Part shown: positions 1-8,322 of the stretch, piece after piece
How the letters are laid out: each line of letters begins with the position of its first letter
Position numbering within the stretch: the first letter of the stretch is position 1
Assembly: GCA_021781575.1 (NCBI GenBank)
Contig: JAJXWP010000035.1
Coordinates: forward strand, 1-44,806
Source: Pseudomonadota bacterium
Lineage (GTDB): Bacteria; Pseudomonadota; Alphaproteobacteria; Rhodospirillales; Magnetospirillaceae
Length of the DNA: 44,806 nucleotides
Reading direction: 5' to 3'
Program-made: the position numbers and the translations under genes
The notes under the pieces: generated by a model
Databases searched by the model: none
The model's input: only the letters and a program-made list of their open reading frames with translations
Told to the model about the DNA's origin: nothing

Positions 1-2
1 GC

Positions 3-1529
3 ACCCGCGTCGTGTCCGATCGCATCGTCGTCCGGATCACCGCCGACCCGGGCCAATCCTTCCTCGACCGGATGATCGCCCTGGTCGAAGGGGCCAAGCG
101 GCAGAAGACGCCCAACGAGATCGCCCTGACCATCCTGTTGGTCGGCCTGACGCTCATCTTCCTCATCGTCTGCGTGTCCCTGCCGGCCTTCGCCGCCTAT
201 TCCAACGCCGCCCTGCCAGTGGTCTTCCTCATCGCCCTGCTGGTCACCCTGATCCCCACCACCATCGGCGGGCTGCTCTCGGCCATCGGCATCGCCGGCA
301 TGGACCGCCTGGTGAAGTTCAACGTCATCGCCAAGTCGGGCCGCGCCGTCGAGGCGGCGGGCGACATCGACGTGCTGCTGCTGGACAAGACCGGCACCAT
401 CACCCTGGGCAACCGCCAGGCCGCCGAGTTCATTCCGCTCACCGACGTCAACGAGCGCGAACTGGCCGAGGCGGCGTTCCTCGCCTCGCTGGCCGACGAC
501 ACGCCGGAGGGCAAGTCCATCGTCGCCCTGGCCGTTCAGAAGTTCGGGTTGCGGCAGGACAACGTCGATAGCGGAGCCATGGAGTTCATTCCCTTCAGCG
601 CCCACACCCGCATGAGCGGCGTCGACATGCCGGGCAACATCGTCCGCAAGGGTGCGCCGGATGCAGTGCTCAGGTGGTCGGCAGACCTGGCCGGCGGTGG
701 TGCCGTGAATGTCGTTGCGCGCGATTTGACGCAGGCGGTGGAACGGGTCGGCAAGGCCGGCGGCACGCCGCTGGTGGTCGGCAACAATGGCCGGCTGTTG
801 GGTGTGATCTATCTGAAGGACATCATCAAGCCGGCCATCAAGGAACGCTTCCAGACCCTGCGCAAGATGGGCATCCGCACGGTGATGATCACCGGCGACA
901 ATCCCTTGACCGCCGCCGCCATCGCCGCCGAGGCCGGGGTCGACGACTTCCTGGCCGAGGCGACGCCGGAGCGCAAGCTGGCGCTGATCCGCGAGGAACA
1001 GGGCAAGGGACGGCTGGTCGCCATGTGCGGCGACGGCTCCAACGACGCCCCGGCGCTGGCCCAGGCCGATGTCGGGGTGGCGATGAACACCGGCACCCAG
1101 GCGGCGCGCGAGGCCGGCAACATGGTCGACCTGGAAAGCGATCCGACCAAGCTGATCGAGATCGTCATGATCGGCAAACAATTGCTGATGAGCCGCGGCT
1201 CGCTGACCACCTTCTCGATCGCCAATGATGTGGCCAAATACTTCGCCATTATCCCGGCGCTGTTCATCGCCAGCTATCCGCAGTTGCAGGCGCTCAACAT
1301 CATGCACCTGGCCAGCCCGCAAAGCGCCATCCTGTCGGCCATCATCTTCAATGCCCTGATCATCATCGCCCTGATCCCGCTGGCGCTGAAAGGCGTCCAG
1401 TACAAACCCGCCGGGGCAGAGGCGCTGCTGCGCCGCAACCTGTTCATCTATGGGCTGGGGGGCATCATTGCTCCCTTCATCGGCATCAAGGCGATCGACC
1501 TCATCGTCGCCGCCCTTGGCCTGGCCTGA
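3..1529 (+). CDS. kdpB: Potassium-transporting ATPase subunit B, C-terminal part (cut by window start)
   Basis: Catalytic P-type ATPase subunit of the KdpFABC high-affinity K+ uptake complex in the inner membrane. The reading frame is already open at base 3, so the start lies outside the window; about 508 residues of a usual ~680-700 are present. Visible landmarks are the segment '[13 protein letters not shown]', the M4 region '[20 protein letters not shown]' that is characteristic of KdpB, the phosphorylation motif DKTGTIT, the 'MITGDN' motif, the hinge '[16 protein letters not shown]' and the C-terminal membrane helices. The stop lies 16 bases before kdpC, as in an ordinary kdpFABC operon. 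KdpA and KdpF are expected upstream, outside the window. Confidence 0.97.
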   Translation, partial: TRVVSDRIVVRITADPGQSFLDRMIALVEGAKRQKTPNEIALTILLVGLTLIFLIVCVSLPAFAAYSNAALPVVFLIALLVTLIPTTIGGLLSAIGIAGMDRLVKFNVIAKSGRAVEAAGDIDVLLLDKTGTITLGNRQAAEFIPLTDVNERELAEAAFLASLADDTPEGKSIVALAVQKFGLRQDNVDSGAMEFIPFSAHTRMSGVDMPGNIVRKGAPDAVLRWSADLAGGGAVNVVARDLTQAVERVGKAGGTPLVVGNNGRLLGVIYLKDIIKPAIKERFQTLRKMGIRTVMITGDNPLTAAAIAAEAGVDDFLAEATPERKLALIREEQGKGRLVAMCGDGSNDAPALAQADVGVAMNTGTQAAREAGNMVDLESDPTKLIEIVMIGKQLLMSRGSLTTFSIANDVAKYFAIIPALFIASYPQLQALNIMHLASPQSAILSAIIFNALIIIALIPLALKGVQYKPAGAEALLRRNLFIYGLGGIIAPFIGIKAIDLIVAALGLA

Positions 1530-1545
1530 AGTTGGAGTTTTCGCA

Positions 1546-2181
1546 ATGTTGAAGCAATTGAAGCAGGCCGTCCTCGCCACCGTGGTGCTGACCGTGCTGC
1601 TGGGCCTCGGCTATCCCCTGGCGATGACCGGCCTAGCCCAGGCGCTGTTCCCACGGCAGGCCCATGGCAGCCTGATCGAGAAGGACGGCCATGTGGTGGG
1701 GTCCGAGCTGATCGGCCAGACCTTCACCAAGCCGGAATACTTCCACGGCCGGCCGTCCGCCACCACCGACACTGACCCCAACGATAGCACCAAGCAGGTG
1801 CCGGCGCCCTACAACGCCGCCAGTTCCAACGCCAGCAACGCCGCGCCGACGGCCAAAAGCCTGATCAGCGACGTGCAATCGCGGGTCGATGCCCTGAAGG
1901 CCGAGAACCCTGACGCGCGGACACCGATTCCGGTGGATCTCGTCACTGCTTCGGCCAGCGGCTTGGATCCCGACATCTCGCCGGCCGCCGCGGTGTATCA
2001 GGTGCCGCGCATCGCCAAGGCGCGCGGCATGTCGCAGAAGGACCTTCTGGCCATGGTGGACGAATTCACCCAGGGCCGCCAGTTGGGCGTGCTCGGCGAA
2101 CCGCGGGTGGACGTGTTGAAGCTCAATCTCGCCTTGGACGAACGTCACCCCATGACCGGCTCGGCCGGTGGCAAATCATAA
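1546..2181 (+). CDS. kdpC: Potassium-transporting ATPase subunit C
   Basis: Accessory subunit that stabilises the KdpFABC complex and supports ATP binding. It has a single N-terminal membrane helix (about residues 7-30, '[17 protein letters not shown]') followed by a soluble periplasmic domain with the family motifs 'FHGRPSA', '[11 protein letters not shown]' and '[10 protein letters not shown]'. The length of 211 residues is normal for KdpC. The ATG at 1546 was chosen because it begins the family-typical N-terminus just after a GGAG sequence at about 1533; the same frame is open further upstream, but that part lies inside kdpB. It is followed by a strong hairpin and then a KdpE-like regulator, with no kdpD in between. 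Confidence 0.96.
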   Translation: MLKQLKQAVLATVVLTVLLGLGYPLAMTGLAQALFPRQAHGSLIEKDGHVVGSELIGQTFTKPEYFHGRPSATTDTDPNDSTKQVPAPYNAASSNASNAAPTAKSLISDVQSRVDALKAENPDARTPIPVDLVTASASGLDPDISPAAAVYQVPRIAKARGMSQKDLLAMVDEFTQGRQLGVLGEPRVDVLKLNLALDERHPMTGSAGGKS

Positions 2182-2197
2182 ATAGATCACGACTATA

Positions 2198-2224
2198 GGC
2201 CCTCGCCTGGTAAGGGCGAGGGCC
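2198..2224. terminator. Perfect 10-bp hairpin between kdpC and the regulator gene
   Basis: Inverted repeat GGCCCTCGCC / GGCGAGGGCC with a 7-base loop, 16 bases after the kdpC stop. No T-run follows on either strand, so it is not a classical intrinsic terminator. It may partly uncouple the regulator from kdpBC or stabilise the 3' end of the kdp message. Confidence 0.45.
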
Positions 2225-2243
2225 GAAAATCGCGGAGTCCGAC

Positions 2244-2948
2244 ATGCCTCGGGTTCTTGTGGTCGCGGACGATCTCCCGATCCGGCACTTCATCCGAATT
2301 GTCCTTGGCGCCAACGGTTGCGAGGTTCATGAGGCCGATGACGTACCGCAGGCTGTGGCGATCGGGCGATCCCAATGTCCGCAGCTGGTCATAGTGGAGA
2401 TTGAGCACGCCCAACACATGCTTTCGGTGCTTCCGGCCGCGCGTTGGGGCGGTTCCGTGCCGGTGATTGCGGTGTCAGCCCCCGGACAAAATGACGAACG
2501 GCCCGCGGGCGTCACGTCGCTGCCCGCCATTACGCCGTTTATTGTCAGCGAATTGCTCGGGCAAGCGAGCAAGGCTCTTGGTTTGCCGGAAATCTGCAGG
2601 CGGGCTGACAGGTTGCAAATGGGGAATCTGCAGCTGGACCTCGTCCGGCGTTCCGTGGCCAAGTCAGGCGAGCCGGTACGCCTCTCGCCACGTGAATTCG
2701 ATGTGCTGCTCTGCCTTGCGGCCAATCCGGACACGACCATCGCCGAAGGACAAATATTGCAGGCCGTCTGGGGCCCCGCCCAAGTGAGTAATCGCGGCTT
2801 GGTGCGGAGTTACGTCGGGAGGCTCCGGAAAAAGCTCGAAGATTACCCGCTGGTGCCGCGTCATTTGGCAAGCGAACCCGGAGTGGGATATCGCCTGGGC
2901 ACCCGGCTGGCGAAATATTGTGCCCAAGGCCGGCGCTCCGAGGGCTGA
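2244..2948 (+). CDS. KdpE-like winged-helix regulator with degenerate receiver
   Basis: OmpR/KdpE-type response regulator of 234 residues. The C-terminal winged helix (about residues 130-225) is clearly KdpE-like: 'LSPREFDVLLCLAANP', 'AVWGP', 'YVGRLRKKLED', 'EPGVGYRL'. The N-terminal receiver (residues 1-115) aligns with KdpE through 'IRHFIR' but has lost key switch residues. The phospho-acceptor position, Asp52 in E. coli KdpE, is Glu52 ('LVIVEIEH'), and the conserved Lys of 'KPF' is Thr ('ITPF'). Ser is kept in 'VIAVSAP'. No kdpD sensor kinase precedes it. The inference is a phosphorylation-independent or constitutively active regulator of kdp. The ATG at 2244 has GGAG about 8 bases upstream. 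The family assignment is firm; autonomy from a kinase is a hypothesis. Confidence 0.85.
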   Translation: MPRVLVVADDLPIRHFIRIVLGANGCEVHEADDVPQAVAIGRSQCPQLVIVEIEHAQHMLSVLPAARWGGSVPVIAVSAPGQNDERPAGVTSLPAITPFIVSELLGQASKALGLPEICRRADRLQMGNLQLDLVRRSVAKSGEPVRLSPREFDVLLCLAANPDTTIAEGQILQAVWGPAQVSNRGLVRSYVGRLRKKLEDYPLVPRHLASEPGVGYRLGTRLAKYCAQGRRSEG

Positions 2949-3006
2949 TCAGGCCCGAAAAAGCCGCCGCCGAGACCGCCCGCGCAGCGGCCCCTCAGCA
3001 GAAATC

Positions 3007-3177
3007 ATGCATTGGTGTATGGAGACCTTCTTCGACGTGGCTTTGATGTGCCCTCGATGTGGCGCCACATTCCGCAGACCTGTCCGCCAACGGCCGTTGG
3101 CGTGCCCCGCGTGGGGCGCCCGCTGGTCTTTGATGTTTCCTCCGCAGGGGGCTGATCACGCCGTCACCGGGTGTTGA
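3007..3177 (+). CDS. Possible small zinc-ribbon-like protein
   Basis: A 56-residue open frame starting at ATG 3007, containing 'LMCPRCGATFRRP' and, about 16 residues later, 'LACPAWGARW'. The first half looks like a zinc-ribbon knuckle (CxxC); in the second the expected second cysteine is Trp, so metal binding would be incomplete. It sits at the left edge of the region that looks like an integrated element. No convincing ribosome-binding site was seen and no family is recognised. It could be a decayed gene or a chance frame. Confidence 0.25.
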   Translation: MHWCMETFFDVALMCPRCGATFRRPVRQRPLACPAWGARWSLMFPPQGADHAVTGC

Positions 3178-3270
3178 TGTGGCTGGCCTCCGCCCCGGAT
3201 CCTCCGCTGATTCTGCCGCGATAGGAAAAACGCGCGCACCGTTAGCGCCGTCGCCGCCGATGCTCGGGCC

Positions 3271-3723
3271 ATGGCAAAGGACAATGACCTACGGCGCGTG
3301 CTCGCCCGGCTGGAAAGCAAGCGCTTCGGCCGAAACTCCAATTTGTACCGCTGGCTCCGCAGCAACCACGCGGAACTGAGTGCGTACATTGCGGCGTATC
3401 AGCCGACCTGGCTCGACATCGCCCAGGCGCTCGCGGCGGAAGGGCTGACCGGGGCGCGGGGACAACAGCTGGCGCCGAAGGCCCTGCGCCAGATGTGGCA
3501 GCGCGTCTGCCGTGATGTGGTGGCGCCAAGAACGCCCGCGGGCGATACCGAAGCCGCAGCGGCGGCGAGGCCGCATCCGGCAAGCGCGCCCCCGAGCCCG
3601 GCCCGGCTGTCGCCGCCCTGCGCAAACGCGGCGCCGGCCAGCCCGGTCACCCCCCCCTGTTCCGCCGGCGGCGCGGCTGCCGGTGAGCGAGGACGGGAAG
3701 GTCACCAACATTCCCGCCCCTGA
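3271..3723 (+). CDS. Element-associated conserved protein, frameshifted in a C8 tract
   Basis: 150 residues as read. The N-terminal ~85 residues ('DNDLRRVLARLESK', 'LYRWLRSNHAEL', 'WLDIAQALAAEGL', 'MWQRVCRDV') look like a conserved helical protein often seen near plasmid or integrative-element genes in alphaproteobacteria; its function is unknown to me. After a Pro/Ala-rich linker the frame crosses eight C's at 3650-3657. If one C is removed, translation continues to a stop at 3805 and gives a sensible charged tail including 'VSEDGKVTNIPAPEE' and 'LLLKRTLAERSGRNPDD', about 177 residues in all. As given, the gene ends in an unrelated tail at 3723. Possible causes are decay, slippage or phase variation, or a base-calling error. 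Confidence 0.55.
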   Translation: MAKDNDLRRVLARLESKRFGRNSNLYRWLRSNHAELSAYIAAYQPTWLDIAQALAAEGLTGARGQQLAPKALRQMWQRVCRDVVAPRTPAGDTEAAAAARPHPASAPPSPARLSPPCANAAPASPVTPPCSAGGAAAGERGREGHQHSRP

Positions 3724-3805
3724 GGAGGCCAGCCGGCGGAGTTTCCTTCTGCTGAAGCGCACCCTGGCCGAACGCAGCGGCCGCAACCCCGACGATGTGA
3801 CGTGA
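3724..3805 (+). pseudogene. Out-of-frame 3' remnant of the preceding gene
   Basis: The second reading frame, from just after the C8 tract at 3650-3657 to the stop at 3805, encodes what looks like the natural C-terminus of the 3271 gene (ending 'RSGRNPDDVT'). It lies in the frame one base ahead of the upstream frame and has no start codon of its own that looks used. Confidence 0.4.
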
Positions 3806-4109
3806 GGAGGCAATGACCGATCACGGGCCGCGCCACGGAAGCCCGCGGCCGCGGCCTTGCCGGTCTTGCGGACGGCTTGGTGGTCGAAGCGACGCGCGGG
3901 GCGCGAATGGCGACAACTCTGAGGACCGGTCCCGATTCCTTGGTGCCGCCCGCGCCAGCAAGATCCGCCCACCCAGCACTGGCAGTCACTCCGACGGCCG
4001 TCATACGACGTTTGCGCCAGCTTCGCCGCCACTCCGTTCGCGCCGACGGCGGCAACATTCACCGGGTAGAGCGCCGAGCAGCAGGCCAACGGAAAGGGAT
4101 ACGAGACCG
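3806..4109. other. No gene recognised
   Basis: About 300 bases between the frameshifted element protein and the AlpA-like gene. Several frames are open on both strands because of the high GC content, but their translations are Arg/Pro/Gly-rich and show no recognisable motif. The DNA-binding protein frame is also open through this stretch, but its family homology begins only at 4110. Confidence 0.4.
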
Positions 4110-4388
4110 ATGCGCGTGGAAGCCCGCTACCTTGACCTTTGTGGCTTGGCCGAATATCTGTCGGTAAGCCGGACAGCGGTCCTCCAGATGGTCAAAGTCG
4201 GTCGCCTGCCGCAGCCGATCCGTCTGAGCCCCCGATTGCCACGGTGGGACCGTCTCGCCGTGGATGCCGCTCTTGCGTCGGCCGGCGAAGCTGGCGTTCA
4301 ATCGCACGATGAGATTGTCAGGAGGGTTGCCGATGGACTCGCTGCCCAAGGGCGTCCAACGCGTTCGCAAGCGGCTCGCAGACGGTAG
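4110..4388 (+). CDS. AlpA/excisionase-like winged-helix DNA-binding protein
   Basis: A 92-residue protein beginning 'MRVEARYLDLCGLAEYLSV'. It has the pattern of AlpA/MerR-like excisionase helix-turn-helix proteins: 'LAEYLSVSRTAVLQMVKVG' followed by 'LPQPIRLSPRLPRWDRLAVD', in which the Pro-x-x-[IV]-x-[LIV]...[RK]W wing and recognition segment is typical. Such proteins act as recombination directionality factors or transcription activators for an adjacent integrase. The gene overlaps the integrase start by 56 bases in another frame, so the two are probably cotranscribed. The start at 4110 is the first ATG before the recognisable domain; no strong ribosome-binding site decides it. Confidence 0.7.
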   Translation: MRVEARYLDLCGLAEYLSVSRTAVLQMVKVGRLPQPIRLSPRLPRWDRLAVDAALASAGEAGVQSHDEIVRRVADGLAAQGRPTRSQAARRR

Positions 4389-5382
4389 CGAGGCGGTCTA
4401 TTTCCATTGGCGCGCCACCGGCGCCCGGTTGCCGCCACCGTCTGATCCGGACTTTTCGGCTGCGCTGGAAGCGGCAAAGCAACCGGTCGCGCACGAATCG
4501 CCAATGGGCACATTCGGCGCGCTGGTTGCCGCCTACCGGCGCGGCCCCGGCTACCGGGCATTGAAGCCGAACACGGCCAAAGCCTATGACCGCGCGCTGG
4601 AAAAGGTGCGCGGTTGGGCGCCGCTGAAGGTGGAGAATATCAAGCGCGCGGATGTGCTCAGCGTGCGGGATACCATGGCAATCCATGCGCCGATGGCGGC
4701 CAACCAACTGGTGATGGTGCTCGCCAACGTCTTTGCCTTCGCCGTCGACCGCGGCATGCGCGAATTCAACCCCTGCCGGGACATTCGGCGCCTGAAGGGC
4801 GGCGAGCATCAGCGTTGGCCGGAAACGGCCATTCAGTATGCGCTGACTCATTTTCCCGAAGACTTCCGCCGGGCTGTCGTCCTGGCGCTCTACACCGGCC
4901 AGCGGGAAGGCGACTGCATCGGCATGACTTGGGCGCAATACGATGGTGTCGGGATTCAGGTCAAGCAGGGCAAGACCGGTGCGTCGCTTTGGATTCCGGC
5001 GCACCGCATCCTGAAGAAGGAGCTGAATGCTTGGAAGGCCGGCGCTCGTGACAGCGTCACCATTCTCACCAATTCGCTCGGCAGGCCCTGGCGCACCGGC
5101 GCTTTTGCGACACAGTTCTGCGAACTGGTGCACCAGCATGATGCCCTGAAAGGGCTTGTCTTCCACGGCTTGCGCAAGTCGGCGGCGGCGCGCTTGGCCG
5201 AATCGGGGTGCAGCGAACGCGAGATCATGGCGATCACCGGTCATAAATCGTCGCAAATGGTCGACCATTATGTCAAAAGGCAGACCAGAAGACCCGGGCA
5301 ATCGCGGCCATCAAAAGGCTTGAAGACCACCGCTGAAAACTGCGTTGTAAACCTCCGGAAACTGAGACGAAAACTTCTGTGA
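4333..5382 (+). CDS. Tyrosine-type site-specific integrase, C-terminus frameshifted
   Basis: Phage/ICE-type tyrosine recombinase of 349 residues. The N-terminal SAM-like core-binding domain (about 55-155) is followed by the catalytic domain with Arg in 'LYTGQREGDCIGM', Lys in 'VKQGKTGASLW', 'HGLRKSAAARLAESG' (HxxR), 'ITGHKSSQMVDHYVKR' (second His and the nucleophile Tyr). ATG 4333 was preferred to an upstream in-frame start because GGAGG lies at 4321-4325. Right after 'YVKR' the frame shifts. Adding one G near 5280 restores the family-typical tail 'ADQKTRAIAAIKRLEDHR' with a stop at 5334-5336; as written the protein instead runs on through an unrelated tail to 5382. All catalytic residues are upstream of the shift, so activity is uncertain rather than excluded. 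Confidence 0.85.
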   Translation: MDSLPKGVQRVRKRLADGSEAVYFHWRATGARLPPPSDPDFSAALEAAKQPVAHESPMGTFGALVAAYRRGPGYRALKPNTAKAYDRALEKVRGWAPLKVENIKRADVLSVRDTMAIHAPMAANQLVMVLANVFAFAVDRGMREFNPCRDIRRLKGGEHQRWPETAIQYALTHFPEDFRRAVVLALYTGQREGDCIGMTWAQYDGVGIQVKQGKTGASLWIPAHRILKKELNAWKAGARDSVTILTNSLGRPWRTGAFATQFCELVHQHDALKGLVFHGLRKSAAARLAESGCSEREIMAITGHKSSQMVDHYVKRQTRRPGQSRPSKGLKTTAENCVVNLRKLRRKLL

Positions 5383-5392
5383 AATCCGATTC

Positions 5393-6181
5393 ATGAAAAT
5401 CGCCACCTGGAACGTCAATTCGGTCAAGGCCCGCCTCGGCCATCTGCTGGATTGGCTCGACGCGGCCGCCCCCGATGTGGTGTTGCTGCAGGAAACCAAA
5501 TGCCAGGACCAGGAGTTTCCCCGGCTGGAACTGGAGACCCGCGGCTGGCATCTGGCCTTGCGCGGCCAGAAGACCTACAACGGGGTCGCCGTATTGTCGC
5601 GCCTGCCGATCGTCGAGCAGGTGCGCGAACTGGCTGGCGACAGTGTTGCCAATGGAGGCGGCGATGGGGGCGAGGCGCGCTACCTGGAAGCCAAGCTGGC
5701 CAACGGGGTGCGGGTGGCGTCGATCTATGTGCCCATGGGCCAGTCGACCGAATCCGACCGCTTCCCGGTGAAGCTCGCCTTCCTCGACTCGTTGCGCAGG
5801 AGGGCGGAGCAACTCCTCGAAGCAGAAGAGGTCTTCGTTCTCGGCGGCGATTACAACGTGGCCCCCGAAGAGGTGGACGTGTTCGATGTCAGGGCCATGG
5901 ACGGCCAGGTATTGTTCCATCCGGAAGAGCGCCGCCGGCTCCGGCGCCTGCTGTTCCTCGGCTTGACCGACGCCTTCCGCGCCCTGCACCCCGAGCCGCA
6001 CAGCTATTCCTGGTGGGACTACCGCGGCGGGGCATGGCAACGCGACCTGGGCCTGAGGATCGACCACCTGCTGCTGTCGCCGCAGGCGGCCGACCGCCTG
6101 ATCGCTTCCGGTATCGACAAGGGGCCGCGGGCAAAGGAGAAATGTTCGGATCACACCCCCGTCTGGTGCGAACTGCGATGA
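5393..6181 (+). CDS. xth: Exodeoxyribonuclease III
   Basis: Base-excision-repair enzyme (AP endonuclease and 3'-5' exonuclease, Mg2+-dependent, endonuclease/exonuclease/phosphatase fold), 262 residues, full length. It starts with the invariant 'MKIATWNVNSVKARL' and shows 'LLQETKCQD' (metal-binding Glu), 'YNGVAVLSR', 'YVPMG', 'GGDYNVAPEEVDVFD' (Asp/Asn catalytic pair), 'SWWDYRGGAW', 'LRIDHLLLS' and the terminal 'CSDHTPVWCEL' with the catalytic Asp-His. The gene begins 10 bases after the shifted integrase stop (56 after the predicted original stop) and ends one base before the convergent methyltransferase. Confidence 0.96.
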   Translation: MKIATWNVNSVKARLGHLLDWLDAAAPDVVLLQETKCQDQEFPRLELETRGWHLALRGQKTYNGVAVLSRLPIVEQVRELAGDSVANGGGDGGEARYLEAKLANGVRVASIYVPMGQSTESDRFPVKLAFLDSLRRRAEQLLEAEEVFVLGGDYNVAPEEVDVFDVRAMDGQVLFHPEERRRLRRLLFLGLTDAFRALHPEPHSYSWWDYRGGAWQRDLGLRIDHLLLSPQAADRLIASGIDKGPRAKEKCSDHTPVWCELR

Positions 6182-6182
6182 G

Positions 6183-7043
6183 TCAGCTCATCACCTCGGC
6201 CCGCCACCCCGGCGGAATGACCCGCAGCTTGGCCTCGGCACCGGGATGGGGTGGGGCCATGTCGCCCCCCCGGCTCTGCCAGATGACCACGGTGTCCTGG
6301 CAATCGAAACAGCTGGCGCCCGTACCCAGTTCGAACGGCTCGAAATCAATGTTTCCAGCAAAAAACCGCTGAAAGTACCGAGACTTGTCATACAGATCAC
6401 CGTATACCGGATCGTAATACACGACAAAAATTCGCCGCTCTTCTTTACCCTTCAGCGCGTTTTCCATCTTTGCGACAATCTTCTTCATCAATGCCCGGAA
6501 GAACGGGTGATAGAAGAAGATGACGACCTGCCCATCCGGAATCGCCGTGGCCAGCGCGTCGCCTTCGATCACCTCGATGGGCGTCCGCTCGGGGAACTGC
6601 CAGCCGATCCGTTCCGCGTTGGCCCTGGCGAAGGGCACGACGCTCGGCGCCAGTTCCACGCCGATGATGCGGCGGAACGGAAATTCCGTCGCCACCACCG
6701 TGGCCCGTCCCTTGCCGCAGCCCAAATCCAGGAACACCGACCGGTCGAGGTCGGGAATGGCCCGCAAGGTTCGGCGAAGGATGCTCGGCTGCGAGCCGCC
6801 ATAGGAGGTCATATAGATGTCCGAGGACTTGCCCGACCGCAGGGCGTTGAACCCCAGGTGGCCGCTCGTGTCGATGCCGTATTGACGGTCGATCGGATGC
6901 GGCAACGGGGGATTCAAGTCGACGCTGTAACGGCCATTCTTCGGGCCGAACATTCGCTCGCGCACTCTCTGCAGCGAATGGGCTCGAGGCAGGATCATCA
7001 CGGCGCGATACAGTTTTAGTGAAAGCTCATTGAGAGCCCCCAT
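6183..7043 (-). CDS. SAM-dependent methyltransferase, class I, unknown substrate
   Basis: 286-residue soluble protein with a Rossmann-type SAM-binding core: motif I 'VFLDLGCGKGRATVVA' at about residues 106-121, the acidic end of beta-2 in 'IIGVELAPS', and 'VIEGDALA'. Post-core 'VVIFFYHPF' occupies the motif IV position. The N-terminal ~85 residues ('GIDTSGHLGFNALRSG', 'MTSYGGSQPSI') resemble those of uncharacterised methyltransferases found singly in many proteobacteria. The start at 7043 has GGGAG seven bases upstream. The substrate cannot be told from sequence. It is a single gene, convergent with xth with one base between the stops. Confidence 0.8.
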   Translation of the reverse strand: MGALNELSLKLYRAVMILPRAHSLQRVRERMFGPKNGRYSVDLNPPLPHPIDRQYGIDTSGHLGFNALRSGKSSDIYMTSYGGSQPSILRRTLRAIPDLDRSVFLDLGCGKGRATVVATEFPFRRIIGVELAPSVVPFARANAERIGWQFPERTPIEVIEGDALATAIPDGQVVIFFYHPFFRALMKKIVAKMENALKGKEERRIFVVYYDPVYGDLYDKSRYFQRFFAGNIDFEPFELGTGASCFDCQDTVVIWQSRGGDMAPPHPGAEAKLRVIPPGWRAEVMS

Positions 7044-7320
7044 CGTTTACTCCCTTCTTTCCACAACAGGGTGCAGGGAATTCTGTGGCGCCTGCGTCAA
7101 GCAACTGCGCAACATCAATCGGTAATCTTGGACGCCTCCCCCTCATATTCATTGGCGCAGAAGGCTTGAAGTCTGTTGCGAGGGAGTATCGGTGGCACAG
7201 ACGGAAGCATAAGGCACTGCCCCGGAAAATTATTTCTTCGCCAAGGTGAGATCCCGTTGTTCCGGCAACAGATGCATGGCGTCCAAAAGGGCGAGCGCGC
7301 CCAGTCCGCGCTCAGGCGGA

Positions 7321-7417
7321 ACGCCTTCTCGTCACCCCCTCGGCCTGACCCGGGGGGACATGGATTGCCGGGTTGATTCCCCGGTCAAGCCGGGGAGCGG
7401 CAATGACGAGCAAGGGG
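7321..7417. repeat. Dispersed palindromic repeat, copy 1
   Basis: A ~95-base extragenic element with internal hairpins (ATTGCCGGGTTGAT ... CCCCGGTCAAGCCGGGG) and ends of the CTCGTCA ... TGACGAG type. A closely similar copy lies in inverted orientation at 36811-36909. It occupies the second half of the 399-base gap 7044-7442; the rest of that gap shows no gene, only the promoter side of the methyltransferase. It could act as a bidirectional terminator for the bacteriohemerythrin gene that ends at 7443. Confidence 0.7.
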
Positions 7418-7442
7418 TGATCCTGTGTGGTCGCCACTCGCT

Positions 7443-8306
7443 CTAATTGCGCCGGGCATCGATGATGCGGGCCAGTCCCTGCAGCAATTCACGAATCGAA
7501 ATGGGCTTGATCATGAAATCATCCGCCCCCGAAAGCAGCGCCTTCTGCTGGAATCCTTCGGTGCCGTGGCCCGAGACCATCATGATGCCGACATTGGAAA
7601 TCAGCGGATCGAGGGACAGGCGGATGGATTTGGTGAAATCCATGCCGTCGGGCCCGACCATTTGCCAGTCTGACAATACAATGTCGATCGGTTCCCTGGA
7701 CAGGATCTCCAGACCCTCGGCGGCGCTTTTCGCCGTCAGCACCTGGCCGATGCCGACCCCCTTGAGGACGGTCTCCATCAGGGCGACAAAATTGCTGTTG
7801 TCGTCCACCACCAGAATATGGAGAGCGCTCCAATCGATCCGCCCGGCCGTCGGGTTGTCCCTTATGTCGGCAATGCCGACGGTCGCGGCCACCGCCTCGG
7901 CATCCTCCCGGCCCAAGGCGTATTTCTTGATCGCCATGTCATGGCGGCACACATGGTCGATCAGCCACCGCTCGAGAAAGCTTTGCACGTCGACCGCCCG
8001 GGTGCTGCCAGGCACCATCTCGTAGCGATGGACCATCTCGCGAACCTGGGCGGTCAGATGGGCATGCAACGCCTTATGCGCCGTCAAGCCGGGAAAGCCG
8101 ACCTCTTCCGCCAGCTTTTCCTCGCGGCGGAAATGGTGTTCGGTGTATTCCTCCAGCGCGCGCAGCACGTCACCCAGCCGCGAGGATTCCTGAGCATCGC
8201 CGATGCAGGCATGCACCTGGTTGATCAGGCTGATCAGAACCTTGTGGTCGGCGTCGATCAGCGGAATGCCGACGGCCATCCAGTCCTGCCACTCGATGTA
8301 ACGCAT
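7443..8306 (-). CDS. Bacteriohemerythrin-receiver fusion protein
   Basis: 287-residue soluble protein with two modules. Residues 1-140 form a hemerythrin domain ('YIEWQDWMAVGIPLIDADHK', 'YTEHHFRREEKLAEEVGF', 'HKALHAHL', 'IDHVCRHDMAIKKY') holding the His/Glu/Asp ligands of a di-iron O2-binding site. Residues ~165-285 form a CheY-like receiver with 'LVVDDNSNF', phospho-acceptor Asp in 'VLSDWQM', Ser/Thr position 'MVSGHG' and Lys in 'MIKPIS'. The likely role is coupling O2 (or iron redox) state to a phosphorelay output, with no DNA-binding domain. The start at 8306 gives the usual family N-terminus; an in-frame ATG at 8339 would overlap ilvD by 17 bases. The gene follows ilvD on the same strand. 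Confidence 0.9.
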   Translation of the reverse strand: MRYIEWQDWMAVGIPLIDADHKVLISLINQVHACIGDAQESSRLGDVLRALEEYTEHHFRREEKLAEEVGFPGLTAHKALHAHLTAQVREMVHRYEMVPGSTRAVDVQSFLERWLIDHVCRHDMAIKKYALGREDAEAVAATVGIADIRDNPTAGRIDWSALHILVVDDNSNFVALMETVLKGVGIGQVLTAKSAAEGLEILSREPIDIVLSDWQMVGPDGMDFTKSIRLSLDPLISNVGIMMVSGHGTEGFQQKALLSGADDFMIKPISIRELLQGLARIIDARRN

Positions 8307-8322
8307 CGCCGTCGTCTGGCGC

